Assembly: GCA_963840535.1 (NCBI GenBank)
Contig: CAWIZJ010000046.1
Coordinates: forward strand, 62,001-126,000
Direction: 5' to 3'
Source: VAZQ01 sp963840535
Lineage (GTDB): Bacteria > Pseudomonadota > Alphaproteobacteria > Rhizobiales > Xanthobacteraceae
DNA: 64,000 nucleotides
Every line of letters starts with the position of its first letter. Position 1 is the stretch's first letter. Of this stretch, positions 9,538-17,964 are shown piece after piece. A program made the translations under genes and the position numbers. Under the pieces are notes generated by a model. It made no database searches and was not told where the DNA came from. It worked only from the letters and a program-made list of their open reading frames with translations.

Positions 9538-9616
9538 GCTGTGCGGTTTTGTCTTTGACGTTCCGATGACGGAACCGCCGCGAGACTGATCGGAACGTCA
9601 AAGACACCGCACTAGC
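9538..9616. repeat. Long palindrome, second intergenic element
   Basis: Arms of about 28 bases: TGTCTTTGACGTTCCGAT on the left and ATCGGAACGTCAAAGACA on the right, ending in CCGCACTAGC. It shares the CACTAG end with the element at 9450 but has a different stem sequence. No gene lies between 9453 and 9815. Confidence 0.8.
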
Positions 9617-9835
9617 GACCCGTACTTGCCAGGGATGCTTCACGGTCCCCGCCATGGCGACATCTCGTCGGGTAAGGATGGAGCCGGAGGCAACGGGTTC
9701 GGCGGCGCGCGGCAAGCCTGGGTGCGTGCGTTGACCGAGCATCGGCGGCAGCGCTACCTTCGCGCAGAGCAGGCAGACGTCCAAAATTCGGCCACGGTCA
9801 GGGGGCGGACGCGTATGCGGCCCAGGGATGCGGTC

Positions 9836-10264
9836 ATGACGCCCGAGCAGGCCGACCTCATCAAGCGATCGTTCGATGCGATGTGGCCGATCCGTCGCAA
9901 GCTCGCCGAGGCATGCTACGGCCGTTTCTTCGAGCTTGCGCCGGATGCACGAGCCCTGTTCTCGAGCGACATGGAGCGCCAGCAGCTCAAGCTGATGGAC
10001 ATGATCGCGGCCCTCGTCGGCTCGCTCGACCAGCGCGACCTGTTCCAGTCGCTGATCAGTCACTCGGGTCGTCAGCACGCAGAGTTCGGAGTGAGACCGT
10101 CGCAGTACGACGCTTTCGGCGAGGCGCTGATCTGGAGCATGGAGCGGCAGTTCGGCGCCGCCTTCACCCCGGAACTGAAGGAAGCGTGGAGCGCGCTCTA
10201 TGCTGTGGTGCAATCCGAGATGATACGCGCCGGCGCGCCCGGACCGAAAGCATCGGGCGCTTGA
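9836..10264 (+). CDS. Single-domain globin
   Basis: Haem protein of about 142 aa resembling the globin domain of flavohaemoglobins. MTPEQADLIKRSFDAM matches the usual first helix; the probable proximal (F8) histidine is in SGRQHAEFGVRPSQY, followed by the conserved EALIWSME G-helix. There is no FAD/NAD domain, so it cannot by itself be a reductase; oxygen or nitric-oxide binding is the family expectation. ATG 9836 is chosen because the family motif begins there; ATG 9815, seven codons earlier, has a good AGGGGG site at 9800 and is an alternative. Confidence 0.85.
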   Translation: MTPEQADLIKRSFDAMWPIRRKLAEACYGRFFELAPDARALFSSDMERQQLKLMDMIAALVGSLDQRDLFQSLISHSGRQHAEFGVRPSQYDAFGEALIWSMERQFGAAFTPELKEAWSALYAVVQSEMIRAGAPGPKASGA

Positions 10265-10484
10265 GCGTTGCGTAGCCATCGCAGCAGCGGCGCGCGCGTG
10301 TCCGAGGTGCGCTCAGAAACGCCAGTGACGCTCCGGTCCTCTCGCCGGCTCGGAAGGCACCTCTATGGTCTCCGATCGACAGCCTGCCGGTAGGGAACCG
10401 AAGACGGGCCATCCGGCGTTCTCCCTCCGCTAAATCCATCCGGAGGGGTCAACTTTCTCCGATCGGCCCTGTATGTTGTCGATC

Positions 10485-11519
10485 ATGCCCGAGCTCAGCA
10501 CCGACATTCCGACGCGGGCACCGTCGGAGACGTCGACCGACGACACCATCCTGCCGTTCCAGGTCGAGGCGCTCGATCTGCGCGGACGGCTCGCCCGCTT
10601 CGGGCCGGCCGTCGACACCATCCTGGCACGCCACCGCTATCCGGTCCCGGTCGCAAAGCTGGTCGGCGAAGCGATCGTGCTCACGGTCCTCCTGGGCTCG
10701 ACCTTGAAGTTCGAGGGCCGCTTCATCCTGCAGACCCAGAGCGATGGTCCGGTGCGGATGCTGGTGATCGACTATGTCACGCCCGGCAAGGTGAGAGCTT
10801 GCGCGCGCTTCGATGCAGCGCGCGTCGCCGACGCCATTGCGGCGGGCGCCGCCGATCCGGGAGCGCTGCTCGGCCACGGGCATCTCGCCATGACCATCGA
10901 CCAGGGGCCCGACACGGCCCGCTATCAGGGCATCGTCGCGCTCGAAGGCAAGGACCTCGAGCATGCCGCGCACGAGTACTTCCTGCGCTCGGAGCAGATT
11001 CCGACCCGTGTGCGCCTCGCCGTGGCGGAGGAGCTGCGGGTCGACGGGGATGGAGTGCGTCACCGCTGGCGCGCCGGCGGGCTGCTGCTGCAGTTCCTGC
11101 CGCAGGAGGCGGAGCGGGCGCGGCCGGGCGACCTCGATCCCGGCGACGTACCGGCGGGAATGGAAGCGCCGGCGCAGCGCGAGGACGAGGCCTGGGTCGA
11201 AGGCCGCTCGCTGGTTGCGACCGTCGCCGACGTCGAATTGCTCGATCCCGACGTTTCGTCGGAGCAGCTGCTCTACCGGTTGTTCCACGAGCGCGGCGTC
11301 CGTGTCTTCCGCAACCGGCACCTGCACGCACAGTGCTCGTGCTCGCGTACCGGTGTAGAGCGGATGCTGCGCAGCTTCCCCCAGGACGACCGCGACCACA
11401 TGGTCGAGAACGGCAAGATCACCGTCACCTGCGAATTCTGCAACTCGAGCTACGTCTTCGAGCCGCAGGAGGTGAACGGATCTGCGTCGGTGCCGGAGTC
11501 ACCCGCCGGGCGTGCATGA
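10485..11519 (+). CDS. hslO: Hsp33 redox-regulated chaperone
   Basis: Cytosolic holdase chaperone activated by oxidative unfolding. The C-terminus contains the four zinc ligands CSC and, after a linker of about 28 residues, CEFC, which form the redox switch. N-terminal DDTILPFQVEALDLRGRLARFG and the central beta-rich domain agree with the alphaproteobacterial family at about 345 aa. ATG 10473, four codons upstream, is an alternative start. It is convergent with apaG, whose stop lies 108 bases downstream. Intact. Confidence 0.95.
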   Translation: MPELSTDIPTRAPSETSTDDTILPFQVEALDLRGRLARFGPAVDTILARHRYPVPVAKLVGEAIVLTVLLGSTLKFEGRFILQTQSDGPVRMLVIDYVTPGKVRACARFDAARVADAIAAGAADPGALLGHGHLAMTIDQGPDTARYQGIVALEGKDLEHAAHEYFLRSEQIPTRVRLAVAEELRVDGDGVRHRWRAGGLLLQFLPQEAERARPGDLDPGDVPAGMEAPAQREDEAWVEGRSLVATVADVELLDPDVSSEQLLYRLFHERGVRVFRNRHLHAQCSCSRTGVERMLRSFPQDDRDHMVENGKITVTCEFCNSSYVFEPQEVNGSASVPESPAGRA

Positions 11520-11627
11520 TACGCCGGAAGAGCTTCCTTCCGCTCTGCACCCGAGCGGATTGCAGCACGACCGACCGCGGTCCGCCCCATGCGAGTGGCC
11601 GAATGAAGCCGTTCGCGCGCCCGCCGC

Positions 11628-12038
11628 TCAATTGATGGTGCGCTCCCGCTGCGGGGTGTCGAGCGAGAAGGCCGGAATGTCGATATCGAATTGCTCGCCG
11701 TTCGCGCTCACCATCCCGTAGCTGCCGGTCATGAAGCCGGATGGCGTGGGCAACGGCACGCCGCTGGTATATTCGAATTTCTCGCCTGGCTTGAGCACCG
11801 GCTCCTCGCCGACGACACCGGCGCCACGCACCTCCTGCAGGCGGCCCTGCGCGTCGGTGATCCGCCAATGGCGGGTCTTGAGCTGCACGGTCTCGCGGCC
11901 GAGATTGGTGAGGGTGATGGCATAGGCCCAGAAGAAATAGCCGTTCTCGGGCGATGAACGGTCGGGCAGGAAGCGCGGGGCGACTCTGACCTCGATCTGG
12001 CGGGTAACCGCCCGATACGGCGTCTTGGGATTGTTCAT
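11628..12038 (-). CDS. apaG: ApaG protein
   Basis: 136-aa single-domain protein with an immunoglobulin-like fold, historically linked to cobalt resistance and magnesium efflux and of unproven molecular role. Recognised from YRAVTRQIEVRVAPRFL, the FFWAYAITLTN strand, RHWRITDAQG and GMVSANGEQFDIDIPAFSL. The start is the methionine of MNNPKTPY at 12038; the open frame continues upstream without homology. In related genomes apaG sits between hslO and metZ, as here. Confidence 0.95.
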   Translation of the reverse strand: MNNPKTPYRAVTRQIEVRVAPRFLPDRSSPENGYFFWAYAITLTNLGRETVQLKTRHWRITDAQGRLQEVRGAGVVGEEPVLKPGEKFEYTSGVPLPTPSGFMTGSYGMVSANGEQFDIDIPAFSLDTPQRERTIN

Positions 12039-12440
12039 GTGCCAGCCTTCGGCCCCAGAACGGGCTCTCCTTCGCTCATGCTCCGCGGGCCGGCGCCAAG
12101 CTCCTTCGATCGAAACCCCGCTCCGGGCCGTGATTGGAGCGTATCTACCGCAACAGTGGCACCGGCTACCCTGGAAAATGCGACCAAGCAACGCGTCCGG
12201 GGCGCACGTGCGGTGACACCCACGCGGACTGCACGGGCGGGTCTTTCTAGCGAATTTTTCGGCGCAATGGAATGAACGACCCGCGGCGCGAGCGGATTGC
12301 GACGAGCGACTCCCAAGTTGGACGCGGAGGCACTAAGTATTGGCGGTAGCGTTCCGATTCCGAAGCTTGCAATCGGATTCGCGGTACAGGTCCGCGAATT
12401 TCGGGTTCAGGGCATGGGTCGAGGCACGAAAGATCGCCAG
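12039..12440. other. Intergenic region between apaG and the opgC-like gene
   Basis: About 400 bases between divergent genes. It must hold the promoters of both, but I see no clear sigma-70 pair or RNA motif. An ATG at 12414 in frame with OpgC could extend that protein by nine residues. Confidence 0.4.
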
Positions 12441-13610
12441 ATGCATGCCCCTGTGGTCACCACCGGACGCGATCTGCGGCTCGATCTGTTCCGTGGGCTG
12501 GCGCTCTGGCTCATCTTTCTCGATCACATTCCCTCGAACATCGTCGCCTGGGCCACGATCCGCAACTATGGCTTCAGCGACGCCACCGAAATCTTCGTGT
12601 TCGTTTCCGGCTATACCGCGGCGTTCGTGTACGGCCGGGAGATGCGCGAGCGTGGTTTCCTGATTGCCGGCGCGCGCATATTGCGGCGGGCATGGCAAAT
12701 CTACGTCGCCCATGTCTTTCTGTTCGCGATCTACCTCGCCGAGATTTCCTACGTTGCGACCAACTTCGAGAACCCGCTCTACGCCGAGGAAATGAACATC
12801 CTCGATTTTCTCAAGCAGCCCGACGTGACGATCATCCAGGCCCTGCTGCTCAAGTTCAAGCCCGCCAACATGGACGTCCTGCCGCTCTACATCGTTCTGC
12901 TGCTCCTGTTCCCGCCGATGCTCTGGCTGCTGCAGCTGCGGCCGAGCCTGGCGCTCGCCGCCTCGATACTGCTCTACGTGCTGGCCTGGGAATTTCAGTG
13001 GAACATGCCGAGCTATCCCAGCGGTACCTGGTACTTCAATCCCTTCGCCTGGCAATTGCTGTTCGTGTTCGGTGCCTGGTGCGCGCTGGGGGGAGCCCAG
13101 CGTCTCGCATCGGTGCTGCAATCGCGGGTGACGCTCGCGGTCGCGATTGCCTATCTCGTGTTCGCATTCGTCATCACGCTGACCTGGTATCTGCCCCACA
13201 TGAGCCAATCCGTACCGCACTGGCTGGAGGAGGTGATCTACCCGATCGACAAGCCCTATCTCGACGTTCTGCGGATTGCGCATTTCCTCGCGCTGGCAGT
13301 GGTGACGGTGTGGTTCATCCCGCGCGACTGGCCGCCGCTGAAGTCGTGGTGGGCGTGGCCGCTGATCGTCTGCGGCCAGCACTCGCTCGAGATCTTCTGC
13401 CTCGGGGTCTTTCTGTCCTTCGCCGCCCATTTCGCCATGGTCGAGGTATCGGGCGCGATCTGGATGCAGTTCCTGGCGAGCGCGTTAGGCATTCTGATAA
13501 TGACTGCCGCTGCCGGTCTGATAGCATGGTACAAGAAGACCGAAGGACGAAGTCCCGGATCGCGTCCGAAGAAGACGCCGGACGCCGACCTCGCGGGAGG
13601 CGAGGCATGA
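12441..13610 (+). CDS. opgC: OpgC-family membrane acyltransferase
   Basis: Polytopic inner-membrane protein (about 390 aa) of the OpgC group, which transfers succinyl groups to osmoregulated periplasmic glucans in related bacteria. RDLRLDLFRGLALWLIFLDHIP near the start is the family signature (written here in part: DLFRGLALWLIFLDHIP), followed by about ten hydrophobic helices and a conserved GQHSLEIFCLGVFLSF near the end. ATG 12441 places the motif ten residues in. The stop overlaps the start of the next gene (ATGA), so acyltransferase and SGNH hydrolase are translationally coupled. Acyl donor and target are not deducible. Confidence 0.85.
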   Translation: MHAPVVTTGRDLRLDLFRGLALWLIFLDHIPSNIVAWATIRNYGFSDATEIFVFVSGYTAAFVYGREMRERGFLIAGARILRRAWQIYVAHVFLFAIYLAEISYVATNFENPLYAEEMNILDFLKQPDVTIIQALLLKFKPANMDVLPLYIVLLLLFPPMLWLLQLRPSLALAASILLYVLAWEFQWNMPSYPSGTWYFNPFAWQLLFVFGAWCALGGAQRLASVLQSRVTLAVAIAYLVFAFVITLTWYLPHMSQSVPHWLEEVIYPIDKPYLDVLRIAHFLALAVVTVWFIPRDWPPLKSWWAWPLIVCGQHSLEIFCLGVFLSFAAHFAMVEVSGAIWMQFLASALGILIMTAAAGLIAWYKKTEGRSPGSRPKKTPDADLAGGEA

Positions 13611-14362
13611 GAACGCCCGTTGCGGCGCTAGCCGCTGTATTGGCATTGGCCGGAACCGGCTTCGCCGGCGAGAAGCAAGCGTGCGAGATTCCGGGGTATT
13701 TGCTGTATGGAAGTTACCCGCTCAAGCGGGTCGAGGCGGCGGTGACGCAGCATCAGCGGCTGACCATCGCGGTGGTGGGAACCGGATCGTCGATCCTCGC
13801 CGGCCCGGATGGTCCGCGCTCCGCCTACCCGGCGCGGCTGGAGGCGGCGCTCAAGCAGCGGCTGCCTTCGGTTGCGGTCAAGGTCGTCACCCTGGTGCGG
13901 ACCCGGATGACCACCGAGGACCTGGCGAACGGGATGGCGAAGCTGCTCGCGGACGAGAAGCCCGACCTGGTGATCTGGCAGACAGGGACCCTCGATGCCA
14001 TACGCAGAATAGAGGCCGACGTTTTCAAGTCCGCCCTCGAGGATGGCGTGGAGACCCTGCACAAGGGGGGTGCCGACGTCATCCTGATGAACATGCAGTA
14101 CAGTCCGCGCACCGACATCATGGTCGCGCTCGGTCCCTATGCCGATCTGATGCGAGTGGTCGCCCAGCAGAACGAGATCCCGCTCTTCGACCGACTCGCC
14201 ATCATGCGGCATTGGTCCGATGTGGGGGCATTCGATCTATACGCCGCCGGCAAGGAATATATGCTCGCCCACCGGGTCCACGATTGCATTGGGCGGGGCA
14301 TTGCTGCCATGATCATCGATGCCGCCCATTTGAAGGCGGTCGAGGTCAAGAAGGGTCAATAA
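13607..14362 (+). CDS. Secreted SGNH/GDSL-like hydrolase, coupled to opgC
   Basis: Predicted periplasmic protein of 251 aa. GGGAGGCGAGG precedes ATG 13607, which overlaps the opgC stop by four bases. Signal peptide VAALAAVLALAGTGFAG. The SGNH block I site reads VVGTGSSILAG, where a serine follows GTGS rather than the classical GDS; block III resembles WQTGTLDAI (glycine present, asparagine replaced by threonine), and the C-terminal catalytic motif DxxH is weak. The altered block III suggests that it is a binding or acyl-transfer partner rather than a free esterase. That is inference. Confidence 0.75.
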   Translation: MRTPVAALAAVLALAGTGFAGEKQACEIPGYLLYGSYPLKRVEAAVTQHQRLTIAVVGTGSSILAGPDGPRSAYPARLEAALKQRLPSVAVKVVTLVRTRMTTEDLANGMAKLLADEKPDLVIWQTGTLDAIRRIEADVFKSALEDGVETLHKGGADVILMNMQYSPRTDIMVALGPYADLMRVVAQQNEIPLFDRLAIMRHWSDVGAFDLYAAGKEYMLAHRVHDCIGRGIAAMIIDAAHLKAVEVKKGQ

Positions 14363-14402
14363 GAGGCGCAACGAAAAACTTCCACTGGGACAAGCTCGAA
14401 TC

Positions 14403-15257
14403 ATGCATTGCCAAGTCTTGGTGCGCCGCGCGGCCTTTTTCGCGTTCGTTGCGGCCGGTCAATTGCTTGCCGTCCACCAGGCACAGGCGCAGCTGCCGGG
14501 ACCGGCGGCGAAGCCTGCCACCCTGCCGGCGGCGGCCCCGGCGATCCCCGGGCCGGCGCCCTGCAACGTGGCGGCGGAGCGGGCCCGATTCGATCTCCCG
14601 CTGCTGCGCATGGCGCGGCGGCTCGCCGGCCGGGAGCCAATCAAGATCGTAGCCCTGGGCTCGTCGTCGACCTTTGGTGCGGGGGCGAGCACCTCAGCGG
14701 CGTCGTATCCGAGCCGGCTTGCGGAGGAGCTCAACCGGCGTTTCCCCGGACACCGGATCACGGTGCTCAATCGCGGCGTGAACGGCGAGGAGGCCGGGGA
14801 CATGCTGGCCCGGCTCGACGCCGCGGTGATCGCCGAGCAGCCCGACGTTGTGCTGTGGCAGGTCGGGACGAACTCGGTCCTGCGCGATCGCGCCGTGCTC
14901 CCTCATGCCACGCTGCTGCACGAGGGACTGGCGCGCCTGAAGGCGACCGGCGCGGACATCGTGCTGATCGATCCGCAATATGCGCCGAAGGTCATCTCCA
15001 AGCCGAACGTCGAGGGCATGGTCTCGCTGATCGCCACCGCCGCCAAGGCGGAGCACGTCTGCCTCTTCAACCGCTTCGAGCTCATGCGCCGCTGGCACGA
15101 GGTCGAGCGGCTGCCGTTCGAGGCGTTCGTGTCGGCGGACGGGCTGCACATGAACGACTGGAGCTATGCCTGCGTCGCCAAGTGGCTGGGCGCTGCCGTC
15201 GCCGAGGCGGCGACCCGGCCGACGGCGACCGCGGGCGGGCCCGGCGGCGTGCGCTGA
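14403..15257 (+). CDS. Secreted SGNH/GDSL hydrolase
   Basis: Second SGNH protein of the opgC module, 284 aa, with a signal peptide and an Ala/Pro-rich spacer (residues 30-55). Canonical blocks are clear: VALGSSSTFGAGA (nucleophile Ser), NRGVNGEEAGD (Gly), WQVGTNSVLRD (Asn), and SADGLHMND near the C-terminus (Asp and His). All catalytic residues are therefore present, unlike in its upstream paralogue. It probably adds or removes acyl groups on a periplasmic polysaccharide with OpgC. Confidence 0.85.
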   Translation: MHCQVLVRRAAFFAFVAAGQLLAVHQAQAQLPGPAAKPATLPAAAPAIPGPAPCNVAAERARFDLPLLRMARRLAGREPIKIVALGSSSTFGAGASTSAASYPSRLAEELNRRFPGHRITVLNRGVNGEEAGDMLARLDAAVIAEQPDVVLWQVGTNSVLRDRAVLPHATLLHEGLARLKATGADIVLIDPQYAPKVISKPNVEGMVSLIATAAKAEHVCLFNRFELMRRWHEVERLPFEAFVSADGLHMNDWSYACVAKWLGAAVAEAATRPTATAGGPGGVR

Positions 15258-15302
15258 ACGGGGAGTTGCGTAGGCCCTTCCGCTATCCGCCGCTCGTCCG
15301 TT

Positions 15303-16493
15303 TCATGCCACCTTCAGCGCGGCCATGACGTCATCGATGAGATCGTCGGGGTGCTCGAGCCCGCACGAGAGCCGCACCAGCCCGTCGCTGATGCCGAGCG
15401 CGGCACGCGCCGCCGGCGTCAGGCGCTGGTGGGTGGTGGTGGCGGGATGGGTGACCAGGCTCTTGGCATCACCGAGATTGTTGCTGATGCGAACGAGCTG
15501 GAGCGCGTCCTGGAAACGAAAGGCCGCTTCCTTTCCGCCCTTGATCTCGAACGCGACCAGGGTCGAGCCGCCAGTCATCTGCCGGCGCACCACCTCGGCC
15601 TGCGGGTGGTCCGGCCGCCCCGGATAGATCAGCCGCGAGATCTTCGGATGCTGGGCGAGCGCGACCGCCGCGGTCGCGGCCGTATCGGTCTGCCGGCGCA
15701 CGCGCACCGAAAGCGTCTCCAGCCCCTTGAGCAGGACCCAGGCGTTGAATGGCGACACCGACGGGCCGGTCTGGCGGATCAGGTTGTGGACATTCTCCTG
15801 GATGAATTTCTCCGAGCCGAGAATGATGCCGCCGAGGCAGCGGCCCTGGCCGTCAATGTGCTTGGTGGCCGAATAGACCACGCAGTCAGCGCCGAGCTCG
15901 AGCGGCCTCTGGAACAGCGGCGTGGAGAACACGTTGTCGACGACCAGCGTTGCACCCGCCGCGTGGGCGATCTCGGCGATCGCCTTGATGTCGAGCACCT
16001 CGAGCGCCGGATTGGTCGGACTTTCCAGGAAGAACGTCTTGGTGTTCGGCCGCACGGCCGCGCGCCATTGATCGAGGCTGGTCCCGTCGACCAGGGTCGA
16101 GGCGACGCCGTAGCGCGGCAAGTGCTCCTCGACGACGTAGAGGCAGGAGCCGAACAGGGCCCTGGATGCGACCAGATGGTCGCCGGCCCTGACCTGGCCC
16201 ATCAAGGCGGTGGTGACCGCCGCCATTCCGGTAGCGGTTGCGCGTGCCGCCTGTGCCCCTTCGAGGGCGCACATGCGCTGCTCGAACATGTGAACCGTCG
16301 GATTGGCGAAGCGCGAGTACTGATACCCGGGCTCCTCGTTCTTGAAGCGCCGCTCCGCACTCGCAGCGGTCTCGTAGACGTAGCCCTGGGTCAGGAACAA
16401 TGCCTCCGACGTCTCGCCGAACGGCGAGCGCAGGATGCCGGCCTGCACCAACTGGGTCTCCGGGCGATAGTTTCGCTTTGCCGACGCGGACAT
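15303..16493 (-). CDS. metZ: O-succinylhomoserine sulfhydrylase
   Basis: PLP enzyme converting O-succinylhomoserine and sulfide to homocysteine in methionine synthesis. 396 aa from the ATG of MSASAKRNYRPETQ. The PLP lysine is in SATKHIDGQGR, the substrate loop is GYQYSRFANPTV, and the C-terminal domain (LVTHPATTTHQRL) is complete. Length and start agree with alphaproteobacterial MetZ. Expression should fall when S-adenosylmethionine is plentiful because a SAM-II riboswitch and an intrinsic terminator lie in the leader (16513-16617). Confidence 0.96.
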   Translation of the reverse strand: MSASAKRNYRPETQLVQAGILRSPFGETSEALFLTQGYVYETAASAERRFKNEEPGYQYSRFANPTVHMFEQRMCALEGAQAARATATGMAAVTTALMGQVRAGDHLVASRALFGSCLYVVEEHLPRYGVASTLVDGTSLDQWRAAVRPNTKTFFLESPTNPALEVLDIKAIAEIAHAAGATLVVDNVFSTPLFQRPLELGADCVVYSATKHIDGQGRCLGGIILGSEKFIQENVHNLIRQTGPSVSPFNAWVLLKGLETLSVRVRRQTDTAATAAVALAQHPKISRLIYPGRPDHPQAEVVRRQMTGGSTLVAFEIKGGKEAAFRFQDALQLVRISNNLGDAKSLVTHPATTTHQRLTPAARAALGISDGLVRLSCGLEHPDDLIDDVMAALKVA

Positions 16494-16512
16494 CAGGGTC
16501 TCCTCTACCCGA

Positions 16513-16545
16513 CAAAAAACCCGGCCGGAGAAGCTCCGCCGGGTC
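16513..16545 (-). terminator. metZ: Intrinsic terminator in the metZ leader
   Basis: On the minus strand ACCCGGCGGAG and CTCCGGCCGGGT form an eleven-base stem around a short loop, followed by six T residues. It lies between the SAM-II aptamer and the start codon, 20 bases before ATG 16493, the place expected for a riboswitch-controlled attenuator. Confidence 0.85.
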
Positions 16546-16554
16546 CTACGCGTC

Positions 16555-16617
16555 CCCGGCCTTTTAGCGACTTGTTTTACGTGGCTGCAAGCCGGCCGGC
16601 TCAAATGACCACGGGAT
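16555..16617 (-). ncRNA. metZ: SAM-II riboswitch
   Basis: On the minus strand the leader reads CCCGTGGTCATTTGAGCCGG, then CCGGCTTGCAGCCACG, TAAAACAAGTCGCTAAAAGG. GTGGT pairs with GCCAC and GGCCGG encloses the conserved ATTTG; CTTGCAGCCAC and GTCGCTAAA are the invariant SAM-II (metA motif) blocks that form the H-type pseudoknot. Located directly upstream of metZ, its usual place in Hyphomicrobiales. Confidence 0.93.
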
Positions 16618-16624
16618 AAGGTCC

Positions 16625-16654
16625 CTGTAGCGCGGCCGCTGTCTTTTAGTCAAG
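16625..16654 (-). promoter_or_regulatory. metZ: Sigma-70-type promoter of metZ
   Basis: Minus strand CTTGAC, an 18-base spacer, then CTACAG. CTTGAC equals the rhizobial -35 consensus and CTACAG matches four of six positions of CTATAT. Transcription would begin right at the 5' edge of the SAM-II aptamer. Confidence 0.65.
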
Positions 16655-16765
16655 ACGGTCATCGGCTAGAGACCGCATCTCGAAGGGGCGGGGGTGATCT
16701 GGACCTTCGGGGAAAGTGCGCTTGCCCGCCGGCGCCGGAGCCAGAAGAGAGGTTAAGCATTCGCC

Positions 16766-17908
16766 TTGCCGCATGCATTCGCCGTCGACCGCAAGGGGAT
16801 CCTGCCGGACCACATGATCGCGGCGCTCGCGCAGGCAGGCGGCATTCTGCCGGCCTACGAATTCGTGCCCGACCAGATCCAGCCTGCGAGCCTCGACCTG
16901 CGGCTGGGCGAAACGGCCTTTCGTGTGCGCGCCAGCTTCCTGCCCGGCCCCAACACCACGGTGGCAGAGCGCATCGACGAGCTGAAGCTGCACGAGGTCG
17001 CGCTCGGCGACGGCGCGGTGCTGGAGACCAATTGCGTCTATATCGTACCGTTGGTGGAGAGCCTCGCTCTCCCGGACGATGTCGCCGCGGCGGCCAATCC
17101 GAAGAGCTCGACCGGCCGGCTCGACGTGTTCACACGCGTGATCGCCGACGAGACCCGCGGGTTCGACCGCATCGAGCCCGGCTATCATGGGCCGCTCTAC
17201 GCGGAGATCAGCCCGCGCACCTTTCCGGTTCTGGTGCGCGAAGGCTCGCGCCTGTCGCAAATCCGTTTCCGGCACGGAAACGCGGTGCTCGATGCCGAAG
17301 CGTTGCGCGCGCTGCATGCCCGCGAACGGCTGGTCGACGATGACGACGCCGAGGTAGGCGAAGGCATTGCGGTGAGTGTCGATCTCTCGCTTGCGCCGAA
17401 TGGGCTCGCGCATCCGGGTTCGATCGACGCCGCGGCCGCCGGCATCGTGGGATATCGCGCCAAGCGCCATACCGGGCTCATCGATGTCGAGCGGCGCGCG
17501 GGCTACGACATTACCGAATACTGGGAGCCGATCCGCGCGCGCGCCGACCAGAGCCTGATCCTCGACCCCGACGAGTTCTACATCCTCGCCTCCAAGGAAG
17601 CCGTGCAGGTGCCGCCCGACTACGCGGCCGAGATGGTTCCGTTCGATCCGCTGGTCGGCGAGTTTCGCGTGCACTATGCGGGCTTCTTCGACCCCGGCTT
17701 CGGCTACGCTCGGGCAGGTGGGCACGGTGCGCGCGCAGTGCTGGAAGTGCGCTCGCGCGAAGTACCCTTCATCCTGGAGCACGGGCAGACCGTCGGACGC
17801 CTGGTCTATGAACGGATGCTCGAGCGGCCGAGGTCGCTCTACGGCGAGCGCATCGGCTCGAGCTACCAGGCGCAGGGGCTCAGGCTGTCGAAGCATTTTC
17901 GCACTTGA
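16766..17908 (+). CDS. dcd: 2'-deoxycytidine 5'-triphosphate deaminase, double-domain type
   Basis: Enzyme forming dUTP from dCTP for thymidylate supply. 380 aa, about twice the classical Dcd, with two dUTPase-like jelly rolls: residues 1-190 (QIQPASLDLRLG; NPKSSTGRLDVFTRVI) and 190-380 (GLIDVE...GYD; VLEVRSREVPFILEHGQ). This long form is standard in Bradyrhizobium-type genomes. TTG 16766 is taken as start, giving the expected N-terminus MPHAFAVDRKGILPD, although AGAGAGG is 14 bases away; the next ATG would cut off conserved residues. Divergent from metZ. Confidence 0.9.
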   Translation: MPHAFAVDRKGILPDHMIAALAQAGGILPAYEFVPDQIQPASLDLRLGETAFRVRASFLPGPNTTVAERIDELKLHEVALGDGAVLETNCVYIVPLVESLALPDDVAAAANPKSSTGRLDVFTRVIADETRGFDRIEPGYHGPLYAEISPRTFPVLVREGSRLSQIRFRHGNAVLDAEALRALHARERLVDDDDAEVGEGIAVSVDLSLAPNGLAHPGSIDAAAAGIVGYRAKRHTGLIDVERRAGYDITEYWEPIRARADQSLILDPDEFYILASKEAVQVPPDYAAEMVPFDPLVGEFRVHYAGFFDPGFGYARAGGHGARAVLEVRSREVPFILEHGQTVGRLVYERMLERPRSLYGERIGSSYQAQGLRLSKHFRT

Positions 17909-17964
17909 TCCCAATCTGCGGGCTGCGCAATTCGCGGCGGGGGGTCGGGGGAGACGATGCGCGT

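Noticed and set aside
12039..12275. Small open frame between apaG and opgC
   Set aside because: Starts inside the apaG start region, has no homology or good ribosome-binding site, and probably lies in promoter DNA.
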